A DNA stretch of 64,000 nucleotides, from contig NC_011831.1 of the NCBI RefSeq assembly GCF_000021945.1, forward strand, positions 496,001-560,000, in the 5' to 3' direction. How positions within the stretch are numbered: position 1 is the first letter of the stretch; the number at the start of each line of letters is the position of its first letter. This DNA comes from Chloroflexus aggregans DSM 9485 (GTDB lineage: Bacteria > Chloroflexota > Chloroflexia > Chloroflexales > Chloroflexaceae). The position numbers and the translations under genes were made by a program. This document shows, piece after piece, positions 18,360 to 27,779 of this stretch. The notes beneath the pieces were generated by a model that did no database searches, had not been told where the DNA came from, and worked only from the letters and a program-made list of their open reading frames with translations.

Positions 18360-19610
18360 ATGAAGCGGATCCCGACGATCCTCATGGTGTTCATAGCAAT
18401 CGCACTCCTCACCATTGCCTGGTCTCAGTCTGCACAGAATCTTTTTTTACCGCTGATCAGCCGTCTACCGGTTATTCCACCGGCAGACGAAGTGGCAAAC
18501 CGCCTCCAAGTGGCCGAAGGTTATGCCGTCCGTTTATATGTAAGTGGGCTTAATCGACCGCGCCTGATGGCAATAGGACCTGATGGCGCACTGTATGTTG
18601 CCGAGCGGGGTACGAACCGGATAGTACGACTGGTTGATGGACATAGTGATGGATATGCCGACACGCCACAACCGGTTGCGATCAATCTGACAGGGGTACA
18701 TAGTCTCGAATGGTACGCGGGTGATTTGTACGCTGCGGGTAATGCAACGGTTTGGCGGTTACGTGATGTGAACGGTGATAGACAATGGAGTACCGATGAA
18801 ATCGTCGCATTAGTGATGGATTTACCCAGCGATGGGGGACACTCAACCCGCACTGCACGGATCGGGCCGGATGGGATGCTCTACGTATCGGTCGGCTCAA
18901 AGTGTAATATCACCGTCAACTGTAGCGAAGGCGACCCTCGCCGGGCCGCTATCCTTCGTTATACACTCGATGGAGATATTCCCGCCGACAATCCCTTCGC
19001 CGATGACCCTGATCCGCGTCGCCGCGCAGTGTGGGCTGAAGGGTTGCGCAACAGTGTTGATTTTATCTTCTTGCCAGACGGTCGGCTATGGGCTACCCAC
19101 AACGGTAGCGATGGTTTGGGCAATGATCTGCCACCGGAAGAGGTGGTAATCGAGGTTGAACGTGGCAAGCACTACGGCTGGCCCTACTGCTACACCGCCG
19201 AGCTGGGGCCGGTGCCGCGCAACACACAAGAGGTACGTGACACCCGGATTCCGCTCGATACAACGTTTACCGGCTGCGAACAAGCAACGCCGGCACTTTT
19301 CACCGATGTAGCTCACTCTGCGCCACTGGGAATTGATCGGTTGGCGAATGGCGATGTGTTGATCGCCTACCATGGCTCGTGGAATGCTGATGAAACACCG
19401 CGCGACTGCCGCGTGCAACGGATTCGCGTCACCGATGGACAGCCAGTCTCGGCAGAGCCGTTCTTGACCGGCTTCCGCAATAATCCCCAACAAGAATGTG
19501 GCGGTGCATGGGGCCGACCGGCAGGAGTCACGATTGCACCAGACGGATCGATCTTTGTTTCCGATGATAAAAACGGGAATATTTATCGGATCGTACCGGT
19601 CGGTAGTTAG
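18360..19610 (+). CDS. Secreted PQQ-type sugar dehydrogenase (Gdh/sorbosone dehydrogenase family)
   Basis: A 416-residue exported protein with a signal peptide (residues 1 to about 28). The body is a six-bladed propeller of the soluble glucose/sorbosone dehydrogenase family, with motifs LNRPRLMAIGPDGALYVAERG, GWPYCYTAEL and FVSDDKNGNIYRI. Relatives oxidise aldose sugars using PQQ and pass electrons to the respiratory chain. The ATG at 18360 is preferred because the signal peptide starts there. Its stop overlaps the convergent CysZ-like gene by four bases. Confidence 0.82.
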   Translation: MKRIPTILMVFIAIALLTIAWSQSAQNLFLPLISRLPVIPPADEVANRLQVAEGYAVRLYVSGLNRPRLMAIGPDGALYVAERGTNRIVRLVDGHSDGYADTPQPVAINLTGVHSLEWYAGDLYAAGNATVWRLRDVNGDRQWSTDEIVALVMDLPSDGGHSTRTARIGPDGMLYVSVGSKCNITVNCSEGDPRRAAILRYTLDGDIPADNPFADDPDPRRRAVWAEGLRNSVDFIFLPDGRLWATHNGSDGLGNDLPPEEVVIEVERGKHYGWPYCYTAELGPVPRNTQEVRDTRIPLDTTFTGCEQATPALFTDVAHSAPLGIDRLANGDVLIAYHGSWNADETPRDCRVQRIRVTDGQPVSAEPFLTGFRNNPQQECGGAWGRPAGVTIAPDGSIFVSDDKNGNIYRIVPVGS

Positions 19611-20371
19611 TCATGCTCTGAGGTTGCCGATTCGGTGGTAGCCACATCGCAGTAAAAGAGCGTGCCGGCAGTAATACAGATTGGCACGGCCAGCAAGTTG
19701 AGCAACGGAATACTCACCAACCCTAAACAGATCAACCCAAATCCGGCACTGGCCGGCAAATAACGGCGGATGAAACCAAGCTTCGCCCGAAACGTTAATC
19801 TTCGCCGTTCAAGTGGTGGATCAAAAAAGTCAAGACAAGCAATCGTTACCCCAAGCGCTATGCCGATCATCGTAGCCAGCACCGAGCCGATACCGGGAAG
19901 AACATTGAGCAACAGTGCCAGGAGACCGACTGTCACCATTAGCAGGAGCTTTTTTACTTCAAACAGCAAAGCGCGTCCTAGATCACGAACGAGCTGAGCG
20001 GGCGTCGCTTGGGGTGCGGTAAGCGTGACACCTCGCAGTTGTTCTTCGAGTAATTCAGAAAGCCGACTGTAAAAAGGCGAACCGAGCACAACACCAAAAC
20101 GCACCATCAGATAACCCAACCCGATGAAGAGAGCGACTACCAATACACCACGTAACACCCATGCAATCCAATCCGGCCAATCGGCGACAAGTGTATCGAT
20201 AGCGTGAAACCCGGCCAGCATCAAAGTCGTATAGAGCACGACCCCGACAAGCAGATTCAGACCGATCGGAACGGCAATATAGCGCCACCATCGCGGTTGA
20301 CCGATAAGGAGATGAAGGGCACGCCAAGGATAGCTAAACCCGATGAACAACCTTCGCATAGCTAACCTCAT
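19607..20371 (-). CDS. CysZ/EI24-like membrane protein
   Basis: A 254-residue integral membrane protein with about four hydrophobic regions and a cytoplasmic loop, beginning FSYPWRALHLLIGQPRWW, which fits the EI24/CysZ family. CysZ proteins are sulfate channels in proteobacteria; distant members have unknown roles. An in-frame ATG at 20359 has a better GAGG site and may be the true start. It follows the glycosyltransferase gene by 4 bases, so the two are co-transcribed. Confidence 0.7.
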   Translation of the reverse strand: MRLAMRRLFIGFSYPWRALHLLIGQPRWWRYIAVPIGLNLLVGVVLYTTLMLAGFHAIDTLVADWPDWIAWVLRGVLVVALFIGLGYLMVRFGVVLGSPFYSRLSELLEEQLRGVTLTAPQATPAQLVRDLGRALLFEVKKLLLMVTVGLLALLLNVLPGIGSVLATMIGIALGVTIACLDFFDPPLERRRLTFRAKLGFIRRYLPASAGFGLICLGLVSIPLLNLLAVPICITAGTLFYCDVATTESATSEHD

Positions 20372-20375
20372 CGTT

Positions 20376-21584
20376 TCAGTCGGCCAGTACCGCGATCAAA
20401 CGTGGCACAATCTGCGACCAATCGTAATGCGCACAGACAAACGCACGTCCGGCCTGACCAAGCTGCCAAGCCAATGAACGGTCGGTCACCAACCGCAGCA
20501 CAGCGTGCGCCATTGCCTGTGGCGTATCGGCGAGCAACAGATGTTCGCCATCACACAAACCGGGAATACCTTCAGCGCCCATCGTTGTACACACCACCGG
20601 TGCAGCCATCGCCAATGCTTCGAGCAACTTCAAGCGCGAACCGCCCCCAATGCGCATCGGAATAACGACGGCAGCGGCACGCGTCAACGCGGGACGGGTA
20701 TCGGCCACTTCGCCGGTAACGATCACCGTTTCATCATCGTGCAGCGCTGCTAATGCGCGATGGGGTCGGCGTCCGATCAGACGCAAGCGCATGTCTGGAA
20801 GTTGTGCCCGGATTAAGGGAAGCACTTCGTGGGCAAACCAAAGCACCGCATCGACGTTGGGCCGATAGTCGAGGGTACCGATAAACACGAGATCGTGGCT
20901 CGGCGGTGGTGGTGTGGTAGGCGGGACAAAATGCGAACAGTCAACGCCATTCGGCACTAACTCCAACCGCGCACGAGGGACGAGTCGGCGCAACGCTGCT
21001 GCATCTTCAGGCGAAACAACTAACACGCGCTGAGCAGTTTCTAACACACGTCGCTCGAAAACGGCCAACTTGAGCCACTGAATCAACGAGTAGCTCCCAC
21101 CGATCAATGCAGTGGGTTGTGGGAGGCGACGTAAATCATTGAGTGCCGCCCGCCGTTGGAGCAGGTACTCGGCATTAAATTCATCAAGGATGGTGTAGAA
21201 CCCACGCCGCGCGGCCTGCAATAAGTACGGTGCCATCTCGATACTTTCGGCCAACACCACATCAAACTGCGTCTTGGTCAGCAATTCGGTCAGTTTTGCG
21301 GCATACGAAGCACTCGCATTACGCAATGCCATATCAGGCAACGGACTGCATAGCGTTGTCAGGACACGTTGGGCTAGCGAACGAGACGGCGGGCCAAGCA
21401 CAACTTCAACCTGAGCCAATGCGCGGAGTGGTTGCAGAGCGGCAATCGCTGTTGCATCAGGGGCGAACGTCAGTAACGTCACGGAGTAACGGTTAACCAA
21501 TCCACGCAACAGGTGATAGATCCGCAGCGCACCACCGCTATGGGGTGGATAAGGCGGGTATGGCGAGAGCATCAAAATACGCAT
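20376..21584 (-). CDS. Family 4 glycosyltransferase
   Basis: A 402-residue GT-B fold enzyme. The N-terminal domain starts MRILMLSPYPPYPPHSGGALR and carries the glycine-rich acceptor loop. The C-terminal nucleotide-sugar domain has VFIGTLDYRPN, IPMRIGGGSRLKLLEALAMA and the E-x7-E type pattern of GT4. It is soluble or membrane associated and likely adds a sugar to a lipid or polysaccharide precursor; donor and acceptor are unknown. Confidence 0.87.
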   Translation of the reverse strand: MRILMLSPYPPYPPHSGGALRIYHLLRGLVNRYSVTLLTFAPDATAIAALQPLRALAQVEVVLGPPSRSLAQRVLTTLCSPLPDMALRNASASYAAKLTELLTKTQFDVVLAESIEMAPYLLQAARRGFYTILDEFNAEYLLQRRAALNDLRRLPQPTALIGGSYSLIQWLKLAVFERRVLETAQRVLVVSPEDAAALRRLVPRARLELVPNGVDCSHFVPPTTPPPPSHDLVFIGTLDYRPNVDAVLWFAHEVLPLIRAQLPDMRLRLIGRRPHRALAALHDDETVIVTGEVADTRPALTRAAAVVIPMRIGGGSRLKLLEALAMAAPVVCTTMGAEGIPGLCDGEHLLLADTPQAMAHAVLRLVTDRSLAWQLGQAGRAFVCAHYDWSQIVPRLIAVLAD

Positions 21585-21626
21585 ACAGGTCTGCTGAGAA
21601 GCACTCAGAATATGCCTGTGGTCGAG

Positions 21627-22667
21627 TCAGATCCATGCATCGGCGGGTCCGGGAACAGGTCTCGGCCGGTCAGGTGGATAGATCAGGTATACCGTACCTT
21701 GTGACTTGGCTTGCCACGCCGTTGCGAGCTGAGTTTGCGGATACGCACGCAAGATACGATCCCGCCCAGCCGGCTCAGCAATTAAAGCATGGGTTTCGGT
21801 AAAACCACGCACTATGGTCAAATGCCCACCGGTTCGTGCCGGAGCATCATCGATTTGATTCTGCTCCCACGCCAAGCTCAAAATCACCGGTACACCGGCT
21901 GCCGTCCAGCGTCCTACTTGCTCAAGTGTATCGAAGCGTGTGACGTAGGCACGCAGGCCAAAGCGCGCCGCAAATGCGGTATTGAACGACCAATTGCCGG
22001 TACCGTTCCATCCCGGATCGAATATACCGGCTACGGTCAGATGGGGCAATGTCGTCCCATCGGCAAACTGAGCGAGACGTGGATCGAGCAATTGTGCATA
22101 CCAATAGGCCAACACCATGTGAACAGCCGTCGGACTACACCAGCCTGCACCATCGGGGTAGTCATATTGGCTCATCAAGAGCGGCAGTGCAATAGCCGAT
22201 AACGCCGGTGGTACCGATACCACACTGGGTGGCGCCGTCGTGGTTATGCAAAGAAACAGGTCGAGCAATTGCGGCATATCAGCACCGGGCAAACCGCAGA
22301 GCAACACCCGGACTTGCACTGCTTGTCCCGGCACAACCAGGCACAAGGTATCGGTTGCCACATCAGCATACTCATCGTGCTGCGACGCGAAACTTGTCCG
22401 GTGAGAACCATCGTTACTCCACACTGCCATCCGGTACCACTTGCTCCACCGCCCCGACTGTTGCACACGTAATTGCACTTCGATCCAACCATCAGGTGAT
22501 GTATCGGCAGCCCAGCTTGGGATCAGTTCAATAGCCTCGCTGACCGCGAGGGCCGGGCTAATCAACGCAATCCGCGCATAGGGGTCATCATCAGGAAGAG
22601 GGGCAGCGCGTTCCCAACGATCTATTGCGGTTTCATCCCAGTGGTAGAGCAGATGATGGGGAGTCAT
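21627..22667 (-). CDS. Peptidase C39-like protein
   Basis: A 346-residue protein. The N-terminal 160 residues are beta-rich. The C-terminal half is a papain-like C39_2 domain with likely catalytic Cys in DGAGWCSPTAVHM and His in RTGGHLTIVRGF. No signal peptide is visible, which is odd for a domain often found outside the cell. The ATG at 22667 follows GGGAGAA, four bases beyond the stop of the LarA-like gene, so they form an operon. Function unknown; related proteins are cysteine peptidases or transglutaminase-like enzymes. Confidence 0.72.
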   Translation of the reverse strand: MTPHHLLYHWDETAIDRWERAAPLPDDDPYARIALISPALAVSEAIELIPSWAADTSPDGWIEVQLRVQQSGRWSKWYRMAVWSNDGSHRTSFASQHDEYADVATDTLCLVVPGQAVQVRVLLCGLPGADMPQLLDLFLCITTTAPPSVVSVPPALSAIALPLLMSQYDYPDGAGWCSPTAVHMVLAYWYAQLLDPRLAQFADGTTLPHLTVAGIFDPGWNGTGNWSFNTAFAARFGLRAYVTRFDTLEQVGRWTAAGVPVILSLAWEQNQIDDAPARTGGHLTIVRGFTETHALIAEPAGRDRILRAYPQTQLATAWQAKSQGTVYLIYPPDRPRPVPGPADAWI

Positions 22668-22671
22668 CAGT

Positions 22672-23955
22672 TTATTCTCCCGTTGTGTCGAGGATCCATT
22701 CAGCCGGTCCGAGCAACTCGAGGTCGGGGTTAGCATGTACTTCCGCCAACAATGCCTCGCTTACCAGCAACTCTTCCAGATGTAGAGTATCGGGAATGCG
22801 TACTAAGCGCACGGACATCGGATCAGGTTGACCGCACGTCTTGACCGCCATTGCTACTGCATCGCGCTCGGTGGGCAGGGTAATCGGCAAACCACCCTTG
22901 CAAAGGCCAACCAGCCCGGCAGTCAAAACATTCACATAGGTCGCGTGAAAATCGATCTTTGCGGCAAGGCGCGCGGTCGTAATATCGGCCAAGCCTATGC
23001 CATTGGCGTTCCCGTGGGTTTCCGGGGTAAGATCGAGAACAACAATGACGTTAATCACCGGCCGTTCAGGCGGCGGCTCACCGGGGATCGGCAAACGTCC
23101 GATCACGTTCGTATCCATACCGGTACCACTGATATTTTTGCCGATCCGATCAACCACCAACACATCCAGCCGGTCAAACGGCAAACGCGCCATCATCTCT
23201 TTGCTACGCACAAGCAGCGCCGCTTCACCGGGACCGCCAATCTCTGCCGGTGGAAGGGCCACAATTGCCGCCGTCTGATCGCGGGCATCTTCGAGGATTG
23301 CCAGCCCGGCCAGCACCTTCCCACGCTCGACGATCAACCGCGCCATGGGGACGATCTGCTCTTTCAAACCGTAGACAGCCGTGCGATGCACGATTTCGGC
23401 TCCTTGACGCTTTCCCAACCCCACCGCGCACATTTTTGCCAGCCCACTCTCAATCGGCGCTTTGAACGAGGTATGGGTCTTGATGCGGTTGATCACCAGT
23501 ACCCCATCCGCCTCGAACGCAAAGCGATCCATATAGACCGGTGTGCCATCGGCGATGGTGCCTAACTCAACCACTTCCATCGTTGCCCGGATCGGACAAC
23601 CCACGGAAGCTTCGGTAATACCCAGCGACGCCAATAGAGCCACCTGCCCGGCAGCAGTGGCACCGCCATGACTCCCCATTGCCGGCACAATAAACGGCTC
23701 GGCGCCGTGATCACGCAGCCAGCCCACCGCCGCCGCCGTGATCGGCACAATATTGGTAATTCCCCGGCTGCCGGCGGTGACAGCAATACGCATACCGGGC
23801 CGAATCTGTGCTGCCAAACCGAGCCGATCAAGTTCGCTGCGGACGGTAGCGGTCACATCGGCGATGGGTGTCGTCTGCCAGCGTTGGCGGACGCGAAAGA
23901 GCGAAGGAAGTGGCGTATCAGCGCGAATAGATTCGATATTGAGTGTGATCTGCAT
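22672..23955 (-). CDS. LarA-family (DUF2088) protein, possible racemase/epimerase
   Basis: A 427-residue protein matching the lactate-racemase-like N-terminal domain: IAVTAGSRGI and IVPAMGSHGGAT. In place of the histidine cluster of nickel-pincer LarA it has INRIKTHTSFKAPIESGL and GLGKRQGAE, so it belongs to a divergent branch and its cofactor is uncertain. The start at 23955 is 41 codons inside the longest frame and has GAGAGG just upstream; the extra residues read like untranslated leader. No larB/C/E cofactor genes lie nearby. Substrate unknown. Confidence 0.75.
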   Translation of the reverse strand: MQITLNIESIRADTPLPSLFRVRQRWQTTPIADVTATVRSELDRLGLAAQIRPGMRIAVTAGSRGITNIVPITAAAVGWLRDHGAEPFIVPAMGSHGGATAAGQVALLASLGITEASVGCPIRATMEVVELGTIADGTPVYMDRFAFEADGVLVINRIKTHTSFKAPIESGLAKMCAVGLGKRQGAEIVHRTAVYGLKEQIVPMARLIVERGKVLAGLAILEDARDQTAAIVALPPAEIGGPGEAALLVRSKEMMARLPFDRLDVLVVDRIGKNISGTGMDTNVIGRLPIPGEPPPERPVINVIVVLDLTPETHGNANGIGLADITTARLAAKIDFHATYVNVLTAGLVGLCKGGLPITLPTERDAVAMAVKTCGQPDPMSVRLVRIPDTLHLEELLVSEALLAEVHANPDLELLGPAEWILDTTGE

Positions 23956-24071
23956 ACAGCCTCTCGTCAAGCAATGCCGGTGCGCTGCCGGGATGGTGCA
24001 GGCTCGATTATTGTACCACGAAGAGCGATGCGGGGTAGGGTGCCCTGGAGGGAACGGAGCAATGCTAATGC

Positions 24072-24118
24072 TAGACAAGGCTTTTGCCGTGTGGTATACT
24101 GGTTACCGACCGGTCGGT
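24072..24118 (+). promoter_or_regulatory. MFS gene promoter with TetR-type palindromic operator
   Basis: TAGACA (24072-24077), 17 bases, TATACT (24095-24100) form a promoter with start near 24107. A perfect 14-bp palindrome, ACCGACCGGTCGGT, spans 24105-24118 and would cover the start point. ACCG..CGGT palindromes are typical TetR-family targets, and a TetR gene lies directly downstream of the pump. Confidence 0.75.
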
Positions 24119-24152
24119 CGGTTTTTAGCCGTATGTAAGGAGTGTGGGTCGT

Positions 24153-25535
24153 ATGGTCAACGAACGTCAGCGTAATCAGATCCTCGGCCTGTTGTTCTTC
24201 GGCGTATTAATGGCAGCGCTCGATATTGCCATTGTTGGGCCGGCATTGCCGGTGCTTCAGCGTGTATTTACGGTTAGCGAGCGACTGCTGTCGTGGGTTT
24301 TCTCGATCTATGTACTCGGCAATCTAGTCGGGACACCGATGATCGCCGCGCTCTCGGATCGGTTTGGTCGGCGGGCGTTGTATGTTCTGAGCTTAAGTAG
24401 CTTCGCGCTTGGTTCACTCATCGTTGCCCTTGCACCATCGTTTTCGGTACTTCTCGTCGGGCGGTTGCTACAAGGTCTTAGCGCCGGCGGTATTTTCCCG
24501 GTAGCCAGCGCCGTCATCGGCGACACATTTCCGCCAGAACGACGTGGATCGGCTCTCGGCTTGATCGGGGCGGTCTTCGGGATCGCGTTTCTGATCGGCC
24601 CGATCATTGGTGGGCTGTTACTCTTGCTTGGTTGGCAATGGTTATTCTTGATCAATTTGCCAATTGCGGCAATCCTCATCGCCTTCAGTGTGCGACTCTT
24701 ACCGGGACGCACAGTAACAAGCAGTGCGCCCTTCGATCTCACCGGCTTGCTGGTGTTGGGTATCATGCTGAGCAGTCTCGCATACGGCCTCACCGAACTT
24801 GATCCAGATGCGATCCGTGCTGGGAATGTACCATTCTTTGCGATAGGTGCCTTAATTGTCGCCGCCTTGCTGGTACCGGCTTTTATCACGATCGAGAAAC
24901 GAGCCACCGAGCCAATTTTGCAGCCATCTATCTTTCGTTCACGTCAAATCTGGCTGACAGCAGCCTTGGCCGTCGGCGCCGGTATCGCCGAGTCGTCGAT
25001 TGTCTTCGTGCCGGCGTTGCTGACGGCGGCGCACGGTGTAAGCAGCTCAACTGCCAGCTTTATGCTCTTACCGGTGGTATTAGCGATGGCGGTCGGATCA
25101 CCGGTTTCGGGTCGGATGCTCGATCAATTTGGGTCGCGGATTGTGGTGACTATCGGTGTGATTCTGAGCGGTGCAGGGCTGGTGTTGCTCGGTGCGCTAC
25201 CGATGAGCCTTGTCGCCTATTATCTTTCCGCGATCGTGTTCGGGATCGGCCTGGCGATCCTGCTCGGTGCATCGTTACGGTACGTTCTGCTGAATGAAGT
25301 TCCGGCCAACGAACGCGCAGCAGCGCAAGGATTACTTACCGTCACGATGGGCGTTGGGCAGTTGCTCGGCGCGGTGTTGGTTGGCTTGATCGCCGCCACC
25401 GGTGGCGGTGGAGCCGGTGGATATGGGGTGGCCTTTTTAGTCATCGGTATCTTGATGCTCGCCCTAACCTTTGCCGGCTTGGGGTTGAAGAATCGGACGG
25501 CCGAGAAAGCCACAGCGCTGGCCCATGCTCATTAG
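24153..25535 (+). CDS. MFS multidrug efflux transporter
   Basis: A 460-residue major facilitator with about 12-14 helices. Motif A (SDRFGRR) follows helix 2, and helix 1 has MAALDIAIVGPALP, the DHA2 (EmrB/QacA-like) drug:H+ antiporter signature. The ATG at 24153 is preferred over a GTG three codons earlier because AAGGAG is then 10 bases upstream. The operator in its promoter and the TetR gene behind it form a classic drug-induced efflux module. Substrates unknown. Confidence 0.88.
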   Translation: MVNERQRNQILGLLFFGVLMAALDIAIVGPALPVLQRVFTVSERLLSWVFSIYVLGNLVGTPMIAALSDRFGRRALYVLSLSSFALGSLIVALAPSFSVLLVGRLLQGLSAGGIFPVASAVIGDTFPPERRGSALGLIGAVFGIAFLIGPIIGGLLLLLGWQWLFLINLPIAAILIAFSVRLLPGRTVTSSAPFDLTGLLVLGIMLSSLAYGLTELDPDAIRAGNVPFFAIGALIVAALLVPAFITIEKRATEPILQPSIFRSRQIWLTAALAVGAGIAESSIVFVPALLTAAHGVSSSTASFMLLPVVLAMAVGSPVSGRMLDQFGSRIVVTIGVILSGAGLVLLGALPMSLVAYYLSAIVFGIGLAILLGASLRYVLLNEVPANERAAAQGLLTVTMGVGQLLGAVLVGLIAATGGGGAGGYGVAFLVIGILMLALTFAGLGLKNRTAEKATALAHAH

Positions 25536-25561
25536 ATGAGCAGCGATTGCCAAACTGAGCA

Positions 25562-25612
25562 GCCCCGCCCTTGCCACCGAACCGCCAGCTTGTCTGTAGG
25601 CAAGGGTGGGGC
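25562..25612 (+). terminator. Terminator-like hairpin after the MFS gene
   Basis: A 14-bp stem with one G-U pair (arms 25562-25575 and 25599-25612) lies 27 bases after the pump stop codon and is followed by CTTTG. Confidence 0.6.
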
Positions 25613-25613
25613 C

Positions 25614-25636
25614 TTTGTCGCAAAATTGGCGACAAA
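25614..25636 (+). promoter_or_regulatory. Inverted repeat upstream of tetR-like gene
   Basis: Perfect 8-bp arms TTTGTCGC and GCGACAAA flank 7 bases just before a TATATT (25643-25648). It may be an autoregulatory operator. Its sequence differs from the ACCGACC palindrome, so if both bind the same protein, recognition must be relaxed. Confidence 0.4.
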
Positions 25637-25678
25637 CCGTGCTATATTTATGTTGTGATGTCATCCGAAAGGGGGCGT

Positions 25679-26275
25679 ATGCGCCGACAACAGCACTCAG
25701 ATCATATTCGCAATCGAATCATTGATGAAGCCGCACGACTAATTGTCACCTACGGCTATGACGGCATCGCGATGCGTGAGATTGCTGATGCTGTCGGGTT
25801 GTCGAAGGCCGGGTTGTACCATCATTTTCGTGATAAGGAAGAGCTGCTGATCGCCGTCTTGACTAATTGGTCAAACGAGATGGCGGCATTAGTCGAGACC
25901 GCCGGACGCGAACCAACGGTACGCGCCCAGCTAACAGCACTGGTACGCGGCTTGTTTCAGCAAGCACCGGCACAACGCGCCTTGGTGCGGTTGAGTAATC
26001 AGGATATGCCGCGACTCAGTGAGACGGCGCGTCACAGTGTAACGCAGTGCTACATCAACGGATTGATCGGTCCGATTACGGAGATGATCACGACCGGTAT
26101 TGAGCGTGGTGAACTACGCCCGGTTGACCCCAAACTCGCGACATGGCTCTTATTGGGATTACTCTATCCCTTCTTCCATATTGAACAGGCAACGGTCGAC
26201 GATAGCAGCACGACGTTGGCCGACCTGATCATTACCACGTTCTTTGACGGGCTAAGCCAACCTCAAAGCCGGTGA
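25679..26275 (+). CDS. TetR-family transcriptional regulator
   Basis: A 198-residue regulator. The helix-turn-helix (residues about 25-50: GIAMREIADAVGLSKAGLYHHF) is canonical and the C-terminal ligand domain is all-helical. It probably represses the MFS pump upstream through the palindrome at 24105-24118. I chose the ATG at 25679 after GGGGG; an ATG seven codons earlier is possible. Confidence 0.88.
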   Translation: MRRQQHSDHIRNRIIDEAARLIVTYGYDGIAMREIADAVGLSKAGLYHHFRDKEELLIAVLTNWSNEMAALVETAGREPTVRAQLTALVRGLFQQAPAQRALVRLSNQDMPRLSETARHSVTQCYINGLIGPITEMITTGIERGELRPVDPKLATWLLLGLLYPFFHIEQATVDDSSTTLADLIITTFFDGLSQPQSR

Positions 26276-26310
26276 CAAGGCCTATGGATTATGACAGGCC
26301 GCACTACTCA

Positions 26311-27645
26311 TCAAAAGATTGCTAAATAGCGGTCAATTTCCCACTGCGACACGTGGGCGCGGTAACTTTCCCACTCTTGCTGTTTGGCGTCGAGAAATCG
26401 CTCGGCAACCGATGGGCCAATTGCTTCGAGAATAACCTCATCCTCACGCAGTGCATCGAGGGCAGCTCCGAGCGATGTGGGGAGCATTGCCAAACCACGC
26501 GCACGCGGATCGACATGGAAGAGGTCTTCCTCAGCGGCATCACGGAGTGGTAACTTGCGGCGAATACCATCGAGTCCGGCAGCAAGCATCGCAGCATAGG
26601 CAAGATAGGGGTTACAGGCAGGATCAGGACAACGCAGCTCGATGCGCGTCGACTGGAGGCGTCCGGCGGTAATACGCGGTACTCGTACTAGCGCCGAGCG
26701 GTTGGTACGTCCCCACGAGATATGCACCGGTGCTTCAAAGCCGGGTACCAGCCGCTTATACGAATTGACCAACGGTGCCAACAACACACACATCCCACGC
26801 GCATGGGTTAACAGGCCGGCAATAAAATGACGGGCTAATGCCGATAGCCCATAGGGATCGTTGGGATCGGCAAACAGGTTCTTCCCGCTTTCAAGATCGA
26901 GCAGACTCTGATGAACGTGCATCCCGCTACCGTTAACTCCGGCCATTGGCTTGGGCATAAACGTCGCGTGTAAACCGTTGATCTGTGCCACCGCCTTGAG
27001 CGCCACCCGCGCCGTCACCAGATGATCGGCGGAACGCAGTGCGTCCGCGTAACGGAGATCGATCTCGTGCTGACCAGGCGCGACTTCGTGATGCACCGCT
27101 TCAACGGTAATCCCCATTGCTTGCAAGGTACGAGCCATCTGACGACGAATGTGTGTGGCGAGATCGGTGGAGACATCGAAATAACCGGCCTTATCGTGTG
27201 GTTCGTGAATCCGCCCATTCCCATCAACCTTAAACAAAAAAAATTCCAGCTCCGGTGCGACCATAAACCGATAACCGCTAGCCGCTGCTTGATCGAGTAT
27301 TCGTATCAACACATTGCGCGGATCACCGGCAAACGGCTTACCATCGGGGGTATAGACCGAACAGATCAAGCGGGCCGTCACCATTCCCTCATGCCGATCC
27401 CAAGGGACAACAGCATACGTTGTAAGATCGGGCACCAGATACATATCGCTCTCGACCATACGGGCAAAACCTTCGATGGACGAACCATCGAACCAAACCC
27501 CATGATCGAGAGCATCAGGAAGCTCCTCAACCGGAATGGTCACCGTTTTACCGATTCCCAACACGTCGGTAAACTGCAAATGAACGAAAGCGACGTTATC
27601 GGCGGCAACACGGCGCAGCAGCAGGTCGCGGGGATCTGCGCTCAT
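26311..27645 (-). CDS. glnA: Glutamine synthetase type I
   Basis: A 444-residue enzyme that assimilates ammonia into glutamine with ATP. Visible signatures are WFDGSSIEGFAR, the metal-site VAPELEFFLF, the ATP-site NGSGMHVHQSL and the RTNRSALVR substrate region. The adenylylation-type tyrosine motif near the C-terminus is not evident, and the length fits the shorter GSI-alpha class regulated by feedback rather than adenylylation. AGGAGGAG precedes the ATG at 27645, 26 codons inside the longest frame. No GlnR or nitrogen-regulator gene is adjacent. Confidence 0.95.
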   Translation of the reverse strand: MSADPRDLLLRRVAADNVAFVHLQFTDVLGIGKTVTIPVEELPDALDHGVWFDGSSIEGFARMVESDMYLVPDLTTYAVVPWDRHEGMVTARLICSVYTPDGKPFAGDPRNVLIRILDQAAASGYRFMVAPELEFFLFKVDGNGRIHEPHDKAGYFDVSTDLATHIRRQMARTLQAMGITVEAVHHEVAPGQHEIDLRYADALRSADHLVTARVALKAVAQINGLHATFMPKPMAGVNGSGMHVHQSLLDLESGKNLFADPNDPYGLSALARHFIAGLLTHARGMCVLLAPLVNSYKRLVPGFEAPVHISWGRTNRSALVRVPRITAGRLQSTRIELRCPDPACNPYLAYAAMLAAGLDGIRRKLPLRDAAEEDLFHVDPRARGLAMLPTSLGAALDALREDEVILEAIGPSVAERFLDAKQQEWESYRAHVSQWEIDRYLAIF

Positions 27646-27701
27646 GGCTGTGCTCCTCCTTACTAGATATAGCGAGTCCTTGCTTGTACTATAGCAGAAA
27701 A

Positions 27702-27737
27702 CGGGTTTAGGCCGAGCATACAACCTGCCTAAACCCG
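27702..27737 (-). terminator. Intrinsic terminator of the helicase gene
   Basis: On the minus strand a perfect 11-bp stem (27737-27727 with 27712-27702), 14-base loop, then TTTTC, 42 bases after the helicase stop. A TATAGT downstream probably begins the separate glnA transcript. Confidence 0.8.
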
Positions 27738-27779
27738 CCTCAGCGGATTTGGGTAATGTTCCCTAACGAAGAATACCGA

